From NCBI RefSeq assembly GCF_001940525.2, contig NZ_CP019437.1:2963501-3027500 (forward strand): DNA of 64,000 bases, written 5' to 3'. This stretch comes from Thioclava nitratireducens (lineage in GTDB: Bacteria > Pseudomonadota > Alphaproteobacteria > Rhodobacterales > Rhodobacteraceae). Of the stretch, positions 55,732-63,958 are shown piece by piece. The translations under genes and the position numbers were made by a program. Position 1 is the first letter of the stretch. Each line of letters opens with the position of its first letter. The notes beneath the pieces were generated by a model. It saw nothing but the letters and a program-made list of their open reading frames with translations. It was not told where the DNA came from and did no database searches.

Positions 55732-57423
55732 TCAGATGCCGGTCACGACCACCGAGTCATTCGGTTTCAAGTCAACGGTTTTGATCTTGCGCAGGTGATC
55801 GGCGATCACGTCCCAGATCTGCGGCCCTTCGGTACCTTCGTTGACCGAGGCCCAGCCCGTCACGACATAGTTGCGTGCCGGGTCGATATCGGAGCCGTCC
55901 TTCAGCAGCGTCATGTTGGAAATCCGCTCGCCGATCGGCTTCGAAACGTCGATGTGGTAACCCATGCCACCCACTCGAACCATGTCCCCACCCTGCTGGT
56001 AGTAGGGGTCGGAGTTGAAGATGTTGTCGGCCACGTCCTCGAGGATGGTCTTGATCATCTCGCCCGACATTTCGGAGCGATAGTTCTCGCCATAGGTCAT
56101 CGAAGTGGCGTTGAGCACGTCTTCCATGGTGATTTTCTGACCGGGGATCAGCGACGGTCCCCAGCGCACGCCCGGGCTCATCGCGATCTCGGCGTCACGC
56201 TCTTCGAGCATCGCCTCGCAGATCAGGTCGTCCCAGGTGCCGTTGAAGTTGCCGCGGCGATAGAGCAGCGAGTTGGTCTCGCCCACGACTTCCTCGAGTT
56301 CGGCCTTGTAGGGCTCGCGATGGCCCATGATGACGTCGGTCATCTCCTTGTCGGGCTCGATCACGTCGGAGAAGATCGGGATCAGCTTGTGGCGGAAGCC
56401 CATCATCTTGCCGTCGCGCACGTCGAGATCGACGCGGGAGACGAATTTGCCGTTCGAACCCGAGGCGATCAGGATCGTCTCGCCTACGAGGATCGGCTCC
56501 GGAACGGCGTCGTGGGTGTGACCGGTGAGGATCACGTCGATGCCCTTCACGCGGCTCGCCATCTTGTGGTCCACGTCGAAGCCGTTATGCGACAGGCAGA
56601 CGACCAGATCGACGCCCTTCGCACGAACCTCGTCGACCATCGCCTGCATACGCTCTTCGCGGATGCCGAAGGAGTAGTCGGGGAACATCCAGCCGGGGTT
56701 CGCGATCGGCATGTAGGGGAAGGCCTGACCGATGACCGCGATCTGCGTGCCGTTGCGCTCGAAGATCTTGTAGGGTTCGTAAGCGGGCTCGTCCCATTCG
56801 GCGTCGAAGATATTCGCACCGAGGAAGGGGAAGGGAAGGCCGTCGACGATCTCGTTCACCCGGTCCTGGCCATAGGTCCATTCCCAGTGCGAGGTCATCG
56901 CCTCGACGCCGAGCTTGTTCATGATGTCGACCATGTTCTGGCCCTTGGTCTTCAGCGCGACCATCGAACCGTGCCAGGTGTCGCCGCCATCGAGGATCAG
57001 CGCGTCGGGGCGTTCGGCCTTGATCGCCTTCACGACGGTCGCCACGCGGTCCATGCCACCCATCTTGCCGTAGCTCTTGGCGAGATCGGTGAAGTTCTCG
57101 TAGGTCAGCGCGTAGGCATCGGGCGTGTTCGGCTCGATGTTGAACATCTTGAGGAAATCCGCGCCGGTGACGTGCGGCGGACGTCCCTTCGCCCCACCCA
57201 CGCCGAGGTTGATTTCCGGCTCGCGGAAATAGATCGGCATCGCTTGCGCGTGGATGTCGGTGATGTGGATCAGCGTGACATTGCCCAGCGGCTCGAACTG
57301 CAGGAGCTGGTCTTGGGTAATCGACTGCTGCGCCATGGCGCGCGACCAGCGCGACAGGCCCGAAGCACCGAGGATGGTCGAGGCGGCCAAGCTCGCCTGA
57401 AGAAATTCCCGCCGGGATATCAT
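55732..57423 (-). CDS. soxB: SoxB, thiosulfohydrolase
   Basis: The 563-residue metallophosphatase-like enzyme has a Tat signal (ISRREFLQASLAAS) and the dimanganese ligands in TLIHITDIHAQAMP, LILDGGDTWHGSM, VCLSHNGFDVDHKM and ILTGHTHDAVPEP, followed by the 5'-nucleotidase C-terminal domain. It releases sulfate hydrolytically from the SoxY cysteine S-thiosulfonate. Length and domain order are normal. The upstream gap to soxA (about 155 bases) is A/T-rich and carries a possible regulatory repeat. Confidence 0.97.
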   Translation of the reverse strand: MISRREFLQASLAASTILGASGLSRWSRAMAQQSITQDQLLQFEPLGNVTLIHITDIHAQAMPIYFREPEINLGVGGAKGRPPHVTGADFLKMFNIEPNTPDAYALTYENFTDLAKSYGKMGGMDRVATVVKAIKAERPDALILDGGDTWHGSMVALKTKGQNMVDIMNKLGVEAMTSHWEWTYGQDRVNEIVDGLPFPFLGANIFDAEWDEPAYEPYKIFERNGTQIAVIGQAFPYMPIANPGWMFPDYSFGIREERMQAMVDEVRAKGVDLVVCLSHNGFDVDHKMASRVKGIDVILTGHTHDAVPEPILVGETILIASGSNGKFVSRVDLDVRDGKMMGFRHKLIPIFSDVIEPDKEMTDVIMGHREPYKAELEEVVGETNSLLYRRGNFNGTWDDLICEAMLEERDAEIAMSPGVRWGPSLIPGQKITMEDVLNATSMTYGENYRSEMSGEMIKTILEDVADNIFNSDPYYQQGGDMVRVGGMGYHIDVSKPIGERISNMTLLKDGSDIDPARNYVVTGWASVNEGTEGPQIWDVIADHLRKIKTVDLKPNDSVVVTGI

Positions 57424-57504
57424 GCGATGTGTCTCCTTCTTCTCACCGGGCCAGTGCGCCCGGCGGTCGTTTCATTCGGGTAAATAGACAAACGAATTCA
57501 GACA

Positions 57505-57526
57505 GATATGAAATTTTGAATATGTT
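57505..57526. promoter_or_regulatory. ATATG repeat upstream of soxB
   Basis: GATATGAAATTTTGAATATG followed by TT holds two ATATG copies 14 bases apart, and the second (AATATGTT) matches the palindrome arm seen at the soxW-soxX operator. It lies in the A/T-rich soxA-soxB gap, so soxBCD may have a separate regulated promoter. Confidence 0.35.
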
Positions 57527-57578
57527 GAAACGAAACGCGCGGGACAGGGAGGCCCTGCCCCGCGCATCAATTCACAGG

Positions 57579-58439
57579 TCAGGGACGGACGCCGCCACCC
57601 TCGATGTCGAGACCCAGGCCGCGCGAAGCGACGTAGAGTTCGAGATTACGGAACTCGTCCGAACCGGGGCTGTAGGTTTCCGCGCGCGTGTCGCGGATGC
57701 AGCCCTTGAAGCGGTTGTGGATCGACACGACGCCCGCGTTCTTCAGACGGTAGGTCGGGAAGCCCTGGATCTGGCCCTGGCTAAGATGGTCAGCGCGGAT
57801 GTAGTTGCCGTAGTTCTCTTCGTGGCACGACGCGCAGGACAGCTCGAGCTGGCCATAGCGGGTGTAGTACATCTCCTTGCCTTTCTCCCAGAAAGGCTTG
57901 GCCTCGCCGTCGATCTTGACCGCAACCGGCATGCCACGCGACTCGACCGCGATCGCGGTGGTCATGTTGTGCATCGGAGCGCTGTCCCAACCCCAGGCTT
58001 CGGCGCCCATGCGGTTGGTGCGGCAATCGTTGATGTAATCCTCGACCGACCACAGCTTGCCGGCTTCGTTCACCTTAGGCATCGAGGCGCGCACGCCCTT
58101 CATGCCTTCGCTGATGTCGCCGTGGCAATCCGCGCAGGATTTGCCCTCGGAGCCGTCGGCGGTCGACCAGGCTTCCTGGCCCTGCTCGGCAAAGATCATG
58201 ATCGGGTTGTCGAAGTCGTCCTGTTCCATCGCGCGGGTCTCGTCCGTGCGGAAGAGCCAGCCGGAATAGACCTCGTCGAGATGCCCTTTGAGGTGATCGG
58301 CGGCGGGCGCCTTCACCGTGATCGGGGTGTCGCCGTTGATGACGAGCTCGTCATCCGCCATTTCGGCGTGCAGCGCCGCGGTGCTGAGCGCGAAGGCTGC
58401 AGTGGCGGCAAGGATGGTGCGGCTGGTGCGCAACGTCAT
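57579..58439 (-). CDS. soxA: SoxA, diheme c-type cytochrome subunit of SoxAX
   Basis: The 286-residue protein has a signal peptide ending near AALHAEM and two heme motifs, CADCHGD and CASCHEE. The later cysteine in FKGCIRDTRAE is at the position of the active-site cysteine (heme ligand, persulfide) of SoxA. SoxAX oxidatively joins thiosulfate to the SoxY cysteine. Retention of both CxxCH motifs makes it the diheme type (Rhodovulum/Paracoccus) rather than the monoheme type. Confidence 0.96.
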   Translation of the reverse strand: MTLRTSRTILAATAAFALSTAALHAEMADDELVINGDTPITVKAPAADHLKGHLDEVYSGWLFRTDETRAMEQDDFDNPIMIFAEQGQEAWSTADGSEGKSCADCHGDISEGMKGVRASMPKVNEAGKLWSVEDYINDCRTNRMGAEAWGWDSAPMHNMTTAIAVESRGMPVAVKIDGEAKPFWEKGKEMYYTRYGQLELSCASCHEENYGNYIRADHLSQGQIQGFPTYRLKNAGVVSIHNRFKGCIRDTRAETYSPGSDEFRNLELYVASRGLGLDIEGGGVRP

Positions 58440-58553
58440 ATTCTGTGTCCTCCCTGGGTGTGCCCCGCGCCCATCGATCTCCCCAAACAGGCGCGGTTCT
58501 CTGTTCTTGGTGAGGCGGCGCGCTCCCTCACGCGCCGCTGGCCGTTCGGCCGA

Positions 58554-58880
58554 TCAGCTCACTTCGATCTTCTGGCTGTCTTCGTAGGTCGAACCGTCAT
58601 CATCGTACCAGGTGAACTTGAACTCACCCGATTCCGGGACTTTCGCCTCGAATTCGATGTAGGGGTTCGTCGAGATCGCCGGCTCGAGGGTGACGTCGAT
58701 GACGTTCTCGCCGTTGAAGTCGCAGGTGAAGCGATTGATGATCTCGCGCGGGATGACGTTGCCGTCCTTGTCCTTGCGCTGACCCGATTCCATCGGGTGC
58801 GAGATCAGGGTCTTGATGGTGATCGTGTCACCGGCCGAAGCTTTTTTCGGCACTTTTACGCGGGGTCTCACGCCTTTCAT
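58554..58880 (-). CDS. soxZ: SoxZ, sulfur carrier complex subunit
   Basis: The 108-residue periplasmic protein has no signal peptide of its own and is co-exported with Tat-targeted SoxY. The Ig-like fold shows ITIKTLISHPMESGQRKD, FTCDFNGENV and FTWYDDDGSTYEDS, typical of SoxZ. Its start is 28 bases after the soxY stop. Confidence 0.96.
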   Translation of the reverse strand: MKGVRPRVKVPKKASAGDTITIKTLISHPMESGQRKDKDGNVIPREIINRFTCDFNGENVIDVTLEPAISTNPYIEFEAKVPESGEFKFTWYDDDGSTYEDSQKIEVS

Positions 58881-58908
58881 GGTCTTGTCTCCTCAGATAC
58901 CGAAAAAA

Positions 58909-59331
58909 TTAGCCGCCGCAGCCGCCGATGGTGACCTTCACGGTCGATTTCGCCTGGACGTAGCTGCCGTCGGCCATCTTGGCGACAGCGATGACGTCCT
59001 GGGTCTTCGAGAGGCGAATCCGGGTCGAGGCCATCTGCGAGCCGGCCAGCGGACCGAACTTGAAGGTCACGACGTCGGGCGTCGGGTTGCCGGGCGCGAA
59101 GACCGCGATCTCGGTTGCGCCGGGCGCATCGACGGAGATCGGAACGGTATTCCCGTTCTCGGCGATTTCCGGCGCGGTCAGGGTGACGCCGTCACCCATT
59201 GCGGCATCTGCGCCGCCGGTGAACTTGGCGATGGCGTCAGCACCGGCATCGGCCAGCGCGGGCAGCGGCAGCATGGAAGCGGCAACGCCGCCCATCGCCA
59301 GCGCCAGCGCGTCACGTCTGGTCATGGTCAT
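58909..59331 (-). CDS. soxY: SoxY, thiosulfate-binding sulfur carrier
   Basis: The 140-residue protein has a twin-arginine signal (TMTRRDALALAMGG) and ends in the flexible arm IGGCGG, whose cysteine carries pathway intermediates through all Sox enzymes. The mature part is an Ig-like domain that pairs with SoxZ. The terminal GGCGG motif is intact. Confidence 0.97.
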   Translation of the reverse strand: MTMTRRDALALAMGGVAASMLPLPALADAGADAIAKFTGGADAAMGDGVTLTAPEIAENGNTVPISVDAPGATEIAVFAPGNPTPDVVTFKFGPLAGSQMASTRIRLSKTQDVIAVAKMADGSYVQAKSTVKVTIGGCGG

Positions 59332-59368
59332 GTTGTATCTTCTCCTCTCGGGTTTGTCGTTCAGAGGG

Positions 59369-59845
59369 TCACTCGTCCTTGAGGGTCATCAAGAAAGCGA
59401 CCACATCCTCAACCTGTTGTGCATTCAAGATCGGCGGCAGATCGGCAGGCGCAGCCTTGCCGGTGTACCCGTCGCCGGGGCGAATGAAGGGACCGGTTTT
59501 GTACATCGCCGGCATTACCGTGCCTTCGAAGGTGTGCTTGGCGTCGACGACGATGCCGCGCAGCTGCGACTCGTCCCAACGGTCGCCCGCGCCGTTCAGC
59601 TCCGGGCCGACATTACCTTGGAACGACGCGTCGAGCGCCGAGACCTTATGGCAGGCCACGCAGTTGCCCAGCGACTTGGTCGCCGCGACTTCTGCGCCCT
59701 TTGCGGGATCGCCCGGCTGACCGGTCAGCGACTCGGTCACCGCGCCCACATCGGTGAATTTGACATCCATCGGCGCGGTTTCTGCGATCGCGGCGCTGGC
59801 TGCGAAGGTGGCGGCCATTGCGGCCCACGCAACGTGGCGTTTCAT
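59369..59845 (-). CDS. soxX: SoxX, monoheme cytochrome c subunit of SoxAX
   Basis: From the ATG at 59845 (MKRHVAWAAM) the product is 158 residues with a signal peptide ending near AAIAETA. The heme site is NCVACHKV, and the axial methionine is in GTVMPAMYKTGPFI. It accepts electrons from the SoxA reaction. It is preceded by the operator region described at 59927-59977, which probably controls soxXYZA and onward. Confidence 0.96.
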   Translation of the reverse strand: MKRHVAWAAMAATFAASAAIAETAPMDVKFTDVGAVTESLTGQPGDPAKGAEVAATKSLGNCVACHKVSALDASFQGNVGPELNGAGDRWDESQLRGIVVDAKHTFEGTVMPAMYKTGPFIRPGDGYTGKAAPADLPPILNAQQVEDVVAFLMTLKDE

Positions 59846-59926
59846 AGAAGTCCTCCCAAATTCTCTCCCTGACTCACTTTTAAGCGAGCGCATCACAGCG
59901 GCGCAATGGATAAATTCAAAAATCCG

Positions 59927-59977
59927 CATATTTTCCAATATGTTCTCCGGAACATATCGGCGTATACCGCAGCATAC
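59927..59977. promoter_or_regulatory. Palindromic candidate SoxR operator in the soxW-soxX gap
   Basis: Two perfect inverted repeats overlap: CATATT-TTCC-AATATG (59927-59942) and ATATGTTC-TCCG-GAACATAT (59938-59957). A third, GTAT-N8-ATAC, is at 59962-59977. ArsR-type regulators bind A/T-rich dyads of this kind, and in Paracoccus pantotrophus the soxW-soxX gap is one of two known SoxR-bound regions. It sits about 90 bases before soxX. The remaining gap 59846-60079 shows nothing else. Confidence 0.65.
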
Positions 59978-60079
59978 CCAAGATTTCTTAAGCGAAATCA
60001 GAAACATTCGCGGGCGCAGCACGAATGCTGCGCCCGCGAGCACGAGATCACGACTCTGTCAGATTCGCGAAACTCGCGA

Positions 60080-60634
60080 TCACTTCGCCATAACTTTGTC
60101 GGCAACGTACTTCTGAAAATTCACGCCACTCTCGTAGCCGTGAGTCTTTACCCACTCGAGCAAAGCCATCGTCGTACCCTTGCCGAAAGCGCCCGGCATC
60201 TGTGCAACGGCCTGCTTGTTGGCGGGCTGATCGGAGGCCTCTTCGGGGAAGAACATCATGGTCGGCGTGAACATCACGCCCCACTTCATCGCCATCTCTT
60301 TTTCGGGCAGAGCCTCGCCGTCGAAATCGGTCACTTCGACATCGCCGAACAGGTTCATCTGCACGACATAGTAGTTGTCGGTGATGTATTGCGCGATTTC
60401 GGGATCGGAGAAGACCTCCTCGTGCATCTTCTTGCAGTAGAGGCAGCCGCGCTGCTCCCAGATGACCATGAAGCGCTTGCCCTCGTCATTGGCCGTCGCG
60501 AGATCGTCCGACATGTCCTTGAACGTGTCGTGGAACCACGGCTCCTTGTGCAACCCGTCATCGCCCATCTCGGCGGCGTGACCCGGCAGGGCCAGCATCG
60601 CCGCGGTGAAAGCGGCAGTCAGAAAATGACGCAT
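60080..60634 (-). CDS. soxW: SoxW, periplasmic thioredoxin-like protein
   Basis: From the ATG at 60634 (MRHFLTAAFT) the product is 184 residues with a signal peptide ending near LPGHAAEM. The redox motif is CLYC in WEQRGCLYCKKMHEEVF, and the cis-Pro segment is MFTPTMMFF. It receives electrons from SoxV. It lies 25 bases after soxV on the same strand. Confidence 0.93.
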   Translation of the reverse strand: MRHFLTAAFTAAMLALPGHAAEMGDDGLHKEPWFHDTFKDMSDDLATANDEGKRFMVIWEQRGCLYCKKMHEEVFSDPEIAQYITDNYYVVQMNLFGDVEVTDFDGEALPEKEMAMKWGVMFTPTMMFFPEEASDQPANKQAVAQMPGAFGKGTTMALLEWVKTHGYESGVNFQKYVADKVMAK

Positions 60635-60659
60635 AATCGTCCTCCCTTGAAACAGATCC

Positions 60660-61397
60660 TCAGCCAAGACTCCCGCTCGGCATGACGTCGATCAGAAACT
60701 CACCAATGTAGCGCAGCCCCCCGGTCACGATGAGAACCGCGAACAGGATCAGCATAACCCCCATCGCCTTCTCGACATAGCCGAGCTTGGCGCGGTGCTT
60801 TGCCATGAGCGCGAGGAAGGGCCGCGTGAAGAAGGCCGCGATGATGAAGGGCAAGGTCATCCCGATCCCGTAGGCAAAAAGCAGCAGCCCGCCCTTCGAT
60901 ATATCCCCCATCCCCGACGCCACCATAAGGATGGCGGCGAGCGCTGGGCCCACACAGGGCGTCCAGCCGAAGCCGAAGGCGAGCCCCATCACGTAAGCGC
61001 CAAGGAAGGTCGTCGGATCGGTCTTCGCCTCCATCCGGGCCTCGCGATAGAGGAATGGGATCCGGATCACGCCGAGGAAATGCAGACCGAAGACGAGAAG
61101 GATCGCGGCTGCCACCCAGCTCAGCGGTCCCATCCATTCGCGGAACGCGGCCCCGAGCGCAGTGGCTCCCATCCCCATCAGCACGAAGATCGTGGTCACG
61201 CCCAACGCGAAAGCGACCGAAGAGGCGACCATCCGCGCCTGCGCACCGGGGGCGATCTTGCCGTCACCGCGCAGCTCCGACATCGACAGCCCGGCCATGT
61301 AGGACAGGTAGAACGGCACCATCGGCAAGATGCACGGCGTCAGAAAAGACAGCAGGCCGGCAAAAAACGCCCCGCCATAGGTAATATCGATCGGCAC
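60660..61397 (-). CDS. soxV: SoxV, CcdA-type thiol-disulfide transporter
   Basis: The 245-residue protein has six transmembrane helices and the two redox cysteines in membrane motifs SFLTPCILPMVPFYLSYM and FGWTPCVGPALAAILM. It passes electrons from cytoplasmic thioredoxin across the membrane to periplasmic SoxW and SoxS, keeping SoxYZ in the active reduced form. It is the first gene of the leftward operon and is divergent from soxS. Confidence 0.95.
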   Translation of the reverse strand: MPIDITYGGAFFAGLLSFLTPCILPMVPFYLSYMAGLSMSELRGDGKIAPGAQARMVASSVAFALGVTTIFVLMGMGATALGAAFREWMGPLSWVAAAILLVFGLHFLGVIRIPFLYREARMEAKTDPTTFLGAYVMGLAFGFGWTPCVGPALAAILMVASGMGDISKGGLLLFAYGIGMTLPFIIAAFFTRPFLALMAKHRAKLGYVEKAMGVMLILFAVLIVTGGLRYIGEFLIDVMPSGSLG

Positions 61398-61472
61398 TGT
61401 TTCCTCCCTCGTGACGCGCCCTAGCCTATATGGCCTCGGTCTCCCAACCGTCCTTGAAGGGGCCCGTCAAAC

Positions 61473-61492
61473 ACATTACGATCTTTATATGT
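61473..61492. promoter_or_regulatory. Candidate SoxR operator in the soxV-soxS divergent promoter
   Basis: ACATTACGATCTTTATATGT is an imperfect dyad (ACAT...ATGT) just 17 bases before soxS. It shares the ATATGT core with the palindromes in the soxW-soxX gap. The equivalent soxS-soxV region is the second known SoxR-bound region in Paracoccus. Confidence 0.45.
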
Positions 61493-61508
61493 AAAAAGGG
61501 GTCCGTCA

Positions 61509-61994
61509 ATGTTCCGCATTGTTTGGCATACGATTTCCATGGCTGCGGCGCTGGCGATTTCGCTGAGCGCGACGGGCCACGCCTCATGGGCCGACGCCGC
61601 GGGGGCCGACGCCACGTCGCAATCCGCCGAGACGACGACCGATGTCGGCTCCGCGACCGAAGAAGCCAAGGCCGAGAGCGAGTTTCGCCTCCTGATGGTC
61701 GAGCAGGTCGGCTGCGTCTATTGCCGCATGTGGAACAACGACCTCGCGCCGATCTACCCCAAGACCCCCGAGGGCAAGACCGCGCCCCTGCAGCGGGTCG
61801 ATCTGCACAAGCCCTTCCCTGACGACATCACGATCACCGGGGGCAAACCGCTCTTCACACCGACCTTCATCCTGCTGCAGGACGGGGTCGAAGTCGCCCG
61901 CATCGAAGGCTATGCGAGCGAGGACTTCTTCTGGGGGCTGCTGGATCAGGCCCTGAAAAAGAATGGCGCGGACTATCAGCCCCCCTCAAACTGA
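61509..61994 (+). CDS. soxS: SoxS, thioredoxin-like periplasmic activator
   Basis: The 161-residue protein has a signal peptide (AALAISLSATGHASWA) and the redox motif CVYC in VEQVGCVYCRMWNNDL, with cis-Pro in PLFTPTFILLQDG. SoxS keeps SoxYZ active by reducing blocked cysteines, and is required for full thiosulfate oxidation in Paracoccus. It begins the rightward soxSRT run. Confidence 0.93.
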   Translation: MFRIVWHTISMAAALAISLSATGHASWADAAGADATSQSAETTTDVGSATEEAKAESEFRLLMVEQVGCVYCRMWNNDLAPIYPKTPEGKTAPLQRVDLHKPFPDDITITGGKPLFTPTFILLQDGVEVARIEGYASEDFFWGLLDQALKKNGADYQPPSN

Positions 61995-62016
61995 GGTTTG
62001 ATGTGCGTGCTTTTGG

Positions 62017-62036
62017 CCCGCCCCGTGCGGGTTTTT
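62017..62036 (+). terminator. soxS terminator
   Basis: A CCCGC/GCGGG stem with loop CCCGT is followed by five T residues, 22 bases after the soxS stop. It implies that soxR is at least partly transcribed from its own promoter in the following ~100 bases. Confidence 0.65.
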
Positions 62037-62134
62037 GTTCTCTCGGGCTTTGTTCCGGCGAATCGTCATGCTAAAGCCTGAAACATTCGATTAATACGGT
62101 CGCGCTGCGCGCGGCTCCAAGGAAGGACGATGCG

Positions 62135-62515
62135 GTGCGGCATCTGGTGCCTGACGGTCATGCCGAAAAGCTTGCCTCTGCCACGGCCGAGTCGAGATGT
62201 GCCCGCATGGATGCAGAAGAGCTACTCGATCGCGCACAAGACGCCTCCAACCTCATGAAGGCGCTCGCCCATGAGGGACGGCTGATGATCTTGTGCCATC
62301 TCAGTTCGGGCGAGAAATCGGTGACCGAGCTGGAAAACCTGCTGGAATCGCGCCAGGCCGCGGTCAGCCAGCAATTGGCGCGGCTGCGTCTCGAGGGACT
62401 CGTCAGCGCGCGCCGCGAAGGCAAGGCGATCTACTACACGCTCTCGGACCCGCGCGCGCGCCGCCTTGTCGAAACGATTTACGATATGTTCTGCGCCACC
62501 GACGGAACGCGGTGA
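62135..62515 (+). CDS. soxR: SoxR, ArsR-family repressor
   Basis: The 126-residue product starts at GTG 62135 after AAGGAAGG; ATG 62207 (MDAEELLDR, 102 residues) is an alternative closer to usual ArsR length. The winged HTH is NLMKALAHEGRLMILCHL, SVTELENLLESRQAAVSQQLARLRLEGLV and REGKAIYYTLSD. Cysteines in ILCHLSS and DMFCATDG match the pair that senses sulfur state by forming a bridge in SoxR-type regulators. It should repress soxSRT and soxV-D when no sulfur compound is present. Confidence 0.92.
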   Translation: MRHLVPDGHAEKLASATAESRCARMDAEELLDRAQDASNLMKALAHEGRLMILCHLSSGEKSVTELENLLESRQAAVSQQLARLRLEGLVSARREGKAIYYTLSDPRARRLVETIYDMFCATDGTR

Positions 62516-62557
62516 GCCATGAGACCGGACGCTGAGTGATCCGGGGGGAGAAGGGCA

Positions 62558-63604
62558 ATGGAACAGATTCCGATGGGCGCCATGGCGGCCCTGGTCGGGG
62601 CGCTCGGCGGTATGATTCTCGGCCTCGCCGCGCGCCTGGGCGATTTCTGCACCCTCGGCGCACTGGAAAGCGCCGCCTATGGCGATGACCAGAGGCGTCT
62701 GCGCCTTTGGGGCGTGGTGCTGGGTGTCGCGATCTCCGGCGCCTTCCTAGCCGAGGCTCTGGGTTATGCCGACATCACCCACAGCTTCTATCAAACGATC
62801 AAGTGGTCGCCCTTGGCCTCGATCGTGGGCGGGCTGGTCTTCGGCTACGGCATGGCGCTCGCCGGAAATTGCGGCTTCGGGGCGCTGGTGCGTTTCGGCG
62901 GCGGCGACCTGCGCGCGATGGTGATCGTCGTCGTGATGGGGATTTTCGCCTTCGTGACGCTGTCCGGCCCCCTCGCGCATCTGCGCCTGCTGATCTTCGA
63001 CCAGCAGGCCGCCACCTCCCCTCAAGGCATCGCGCATTGGCTCTCGGCGCGGACCGGGCTGCCGCCGCTGACCTTCGCCCTGCCCGTCGCCGCAGGCTTC
63101 CTCGCATGGGCGCTGAGCTATCAGCCGCTGCGCGCAGACAAACGCCGGCTCGCCTGGGGCGTGGCTGCGGGACTTGCCGTGGTCTGGTGCTTCGTCGGCA
63201 CCTCCTACCTCTTCAGAGAGAGCATGGGCGCGACCGGCGTCGAGGCCCCCTCCTTCACCGCCCCGCTTGGGCGCACGATCCTGTATTTCATGACCTCCAC
63301 CGCGGGAGGGCTCACCTTCTCCGTCGGGCTCGTCGCGGGCGTTCTCGGCGGGGCCTTCCTCGGCTCGGCCATTCGCGGCCTCTTCAAATGGGAAGCCTGC
63401 GAAGATCCGCGCGAACTGGGCCGTCAGGTCAGCGGCGCCGCCCTGATGGGCATCGGCGGCACGATCGCCGTCGGCTGCTCCATCGGCCAGGGGGTAAGCG
63501 CGATGGCCGTGCTCGCCTTCTCCGCGCCCGTCACGCTGGCCTCCATCGTGATCGGCGGGTTGATCGGCCTGCGCCAGTTGATCCACGGCTTCCAGCCCGA
63601 ATAG
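62558..63604 (+). CDS. soxT: YeeE/YedE-family sulfur-compound transporter (SoxT-like)
   Basis: The 348-residue membrane protein has about nine to ten transmembrane helices. The family's conserved cysteines lie in LGDFCTLGALESA, ALAGNCGFGALVRFGGG, KWEACEDPRELGRQ and AVGCSIGQGVSAMAVLAF, which form the thiosulfate-conducting path in YeeE. Located 42 bases after soxR, it is most likely the SoxT importer that brings a sulfur signal or substrate into the cytoplasm for SoxR sensing. The exact cargo is inferred. Confidence 0.9.
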   Translation: MEQIPMGAMAALVGALGGMILGLAARLGDFCTLGALESAAYGDDQRRLRLWGVVLGVAISGAFLAEALGYADITHSFYQTIKWSPLASIVGGLVFGYGMALAGNCGFGALVRFGGGDLRAMVIVVVMGIFAFVTLSGPLAHLRLLIFDQQAATSPQGIAHWLSARTGLPPLTFALPVAAGFLAWALSYQPLRADKRRLAWGVAAGLAVVWCFVGTSYLFRESMGATGVEAPSFTAPLGRTILYFMTSTAGGLTFSVGLVAGVLGGAFLGSAIRGLFKWEACEDPRELGRQVSGAALMGIGGTIAVGCSIGQGVSAMAVLAFSAPVTLASIVIGGLIGLRQLIHGFQPE

Positions 63605-63629
63605 GCCGGAGCCGCACGTCCCCTCCCCT

Positions 63630-63700
63630 TTTCGGCTTGGCCGAAATATCCCGGGGGTGAGGCGCGGACGCGTCGAGGGGGCAGCGCCCCCTCTCCCCGC
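63630..63700 (-). repeat. Dispersed intergenic repeat unit with G/C-rich hairpin
   Basis: On the minus strand 63630-63664 reads CGCCTCACCCCCGGGATATT then TCGGCCAAGCCGAAAAG, matching unit a at 21913. It is followed on the plus strand by a GGGGGCAGCGCCCCC hairpin (63677-63691). Confidence 0.55.
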
Positions 63701-63752
63701 GAAGTCTTGCCGCACAACGCTTGCGAATCTGATCCGAGTTTCCTATATCGCC

Positions 63753-63853
63753 CCTCGAGAGGTTGGCGCGGGCGAGCGCCTCGCCAACCCGGTCAGGTCC
63801 GGAAGGAAGCAGCCGCAACGAGCCCCGCTTGGGTCGCTGTCCAGCCTCTCACC
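63753..63853 (+). ncRNA. ffs: Signal recognition particle RNA (4.5S, small bacterial type)
   Basis: The universally conserved SRP core is present: GGTCAGGTCCGGAAGGAAGC (63791-63810) followed by AGCCGCA, the symmetric/asymmetric loops and GGAA tetraloop that bind Ffh. The outer helix pairs GAGAGGTTGG (63757-63766) with CCAGCCTCTC (63841-63850). It guides ribosomes making membrane proteins to the translocon. Exact ends are estimated to within a few bases. Confidence 0.93.
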
Positions 63854-63958
63854 CCCCTCCTCCTCCACGAAACGCACCAAACTTGTCGGCGCGTCACCAT
63901 GCCCGATTGTGGGCTGATGTCGCCGCGTTAAGCTTCCCGTCAAAGGGGAGGTTTCACC

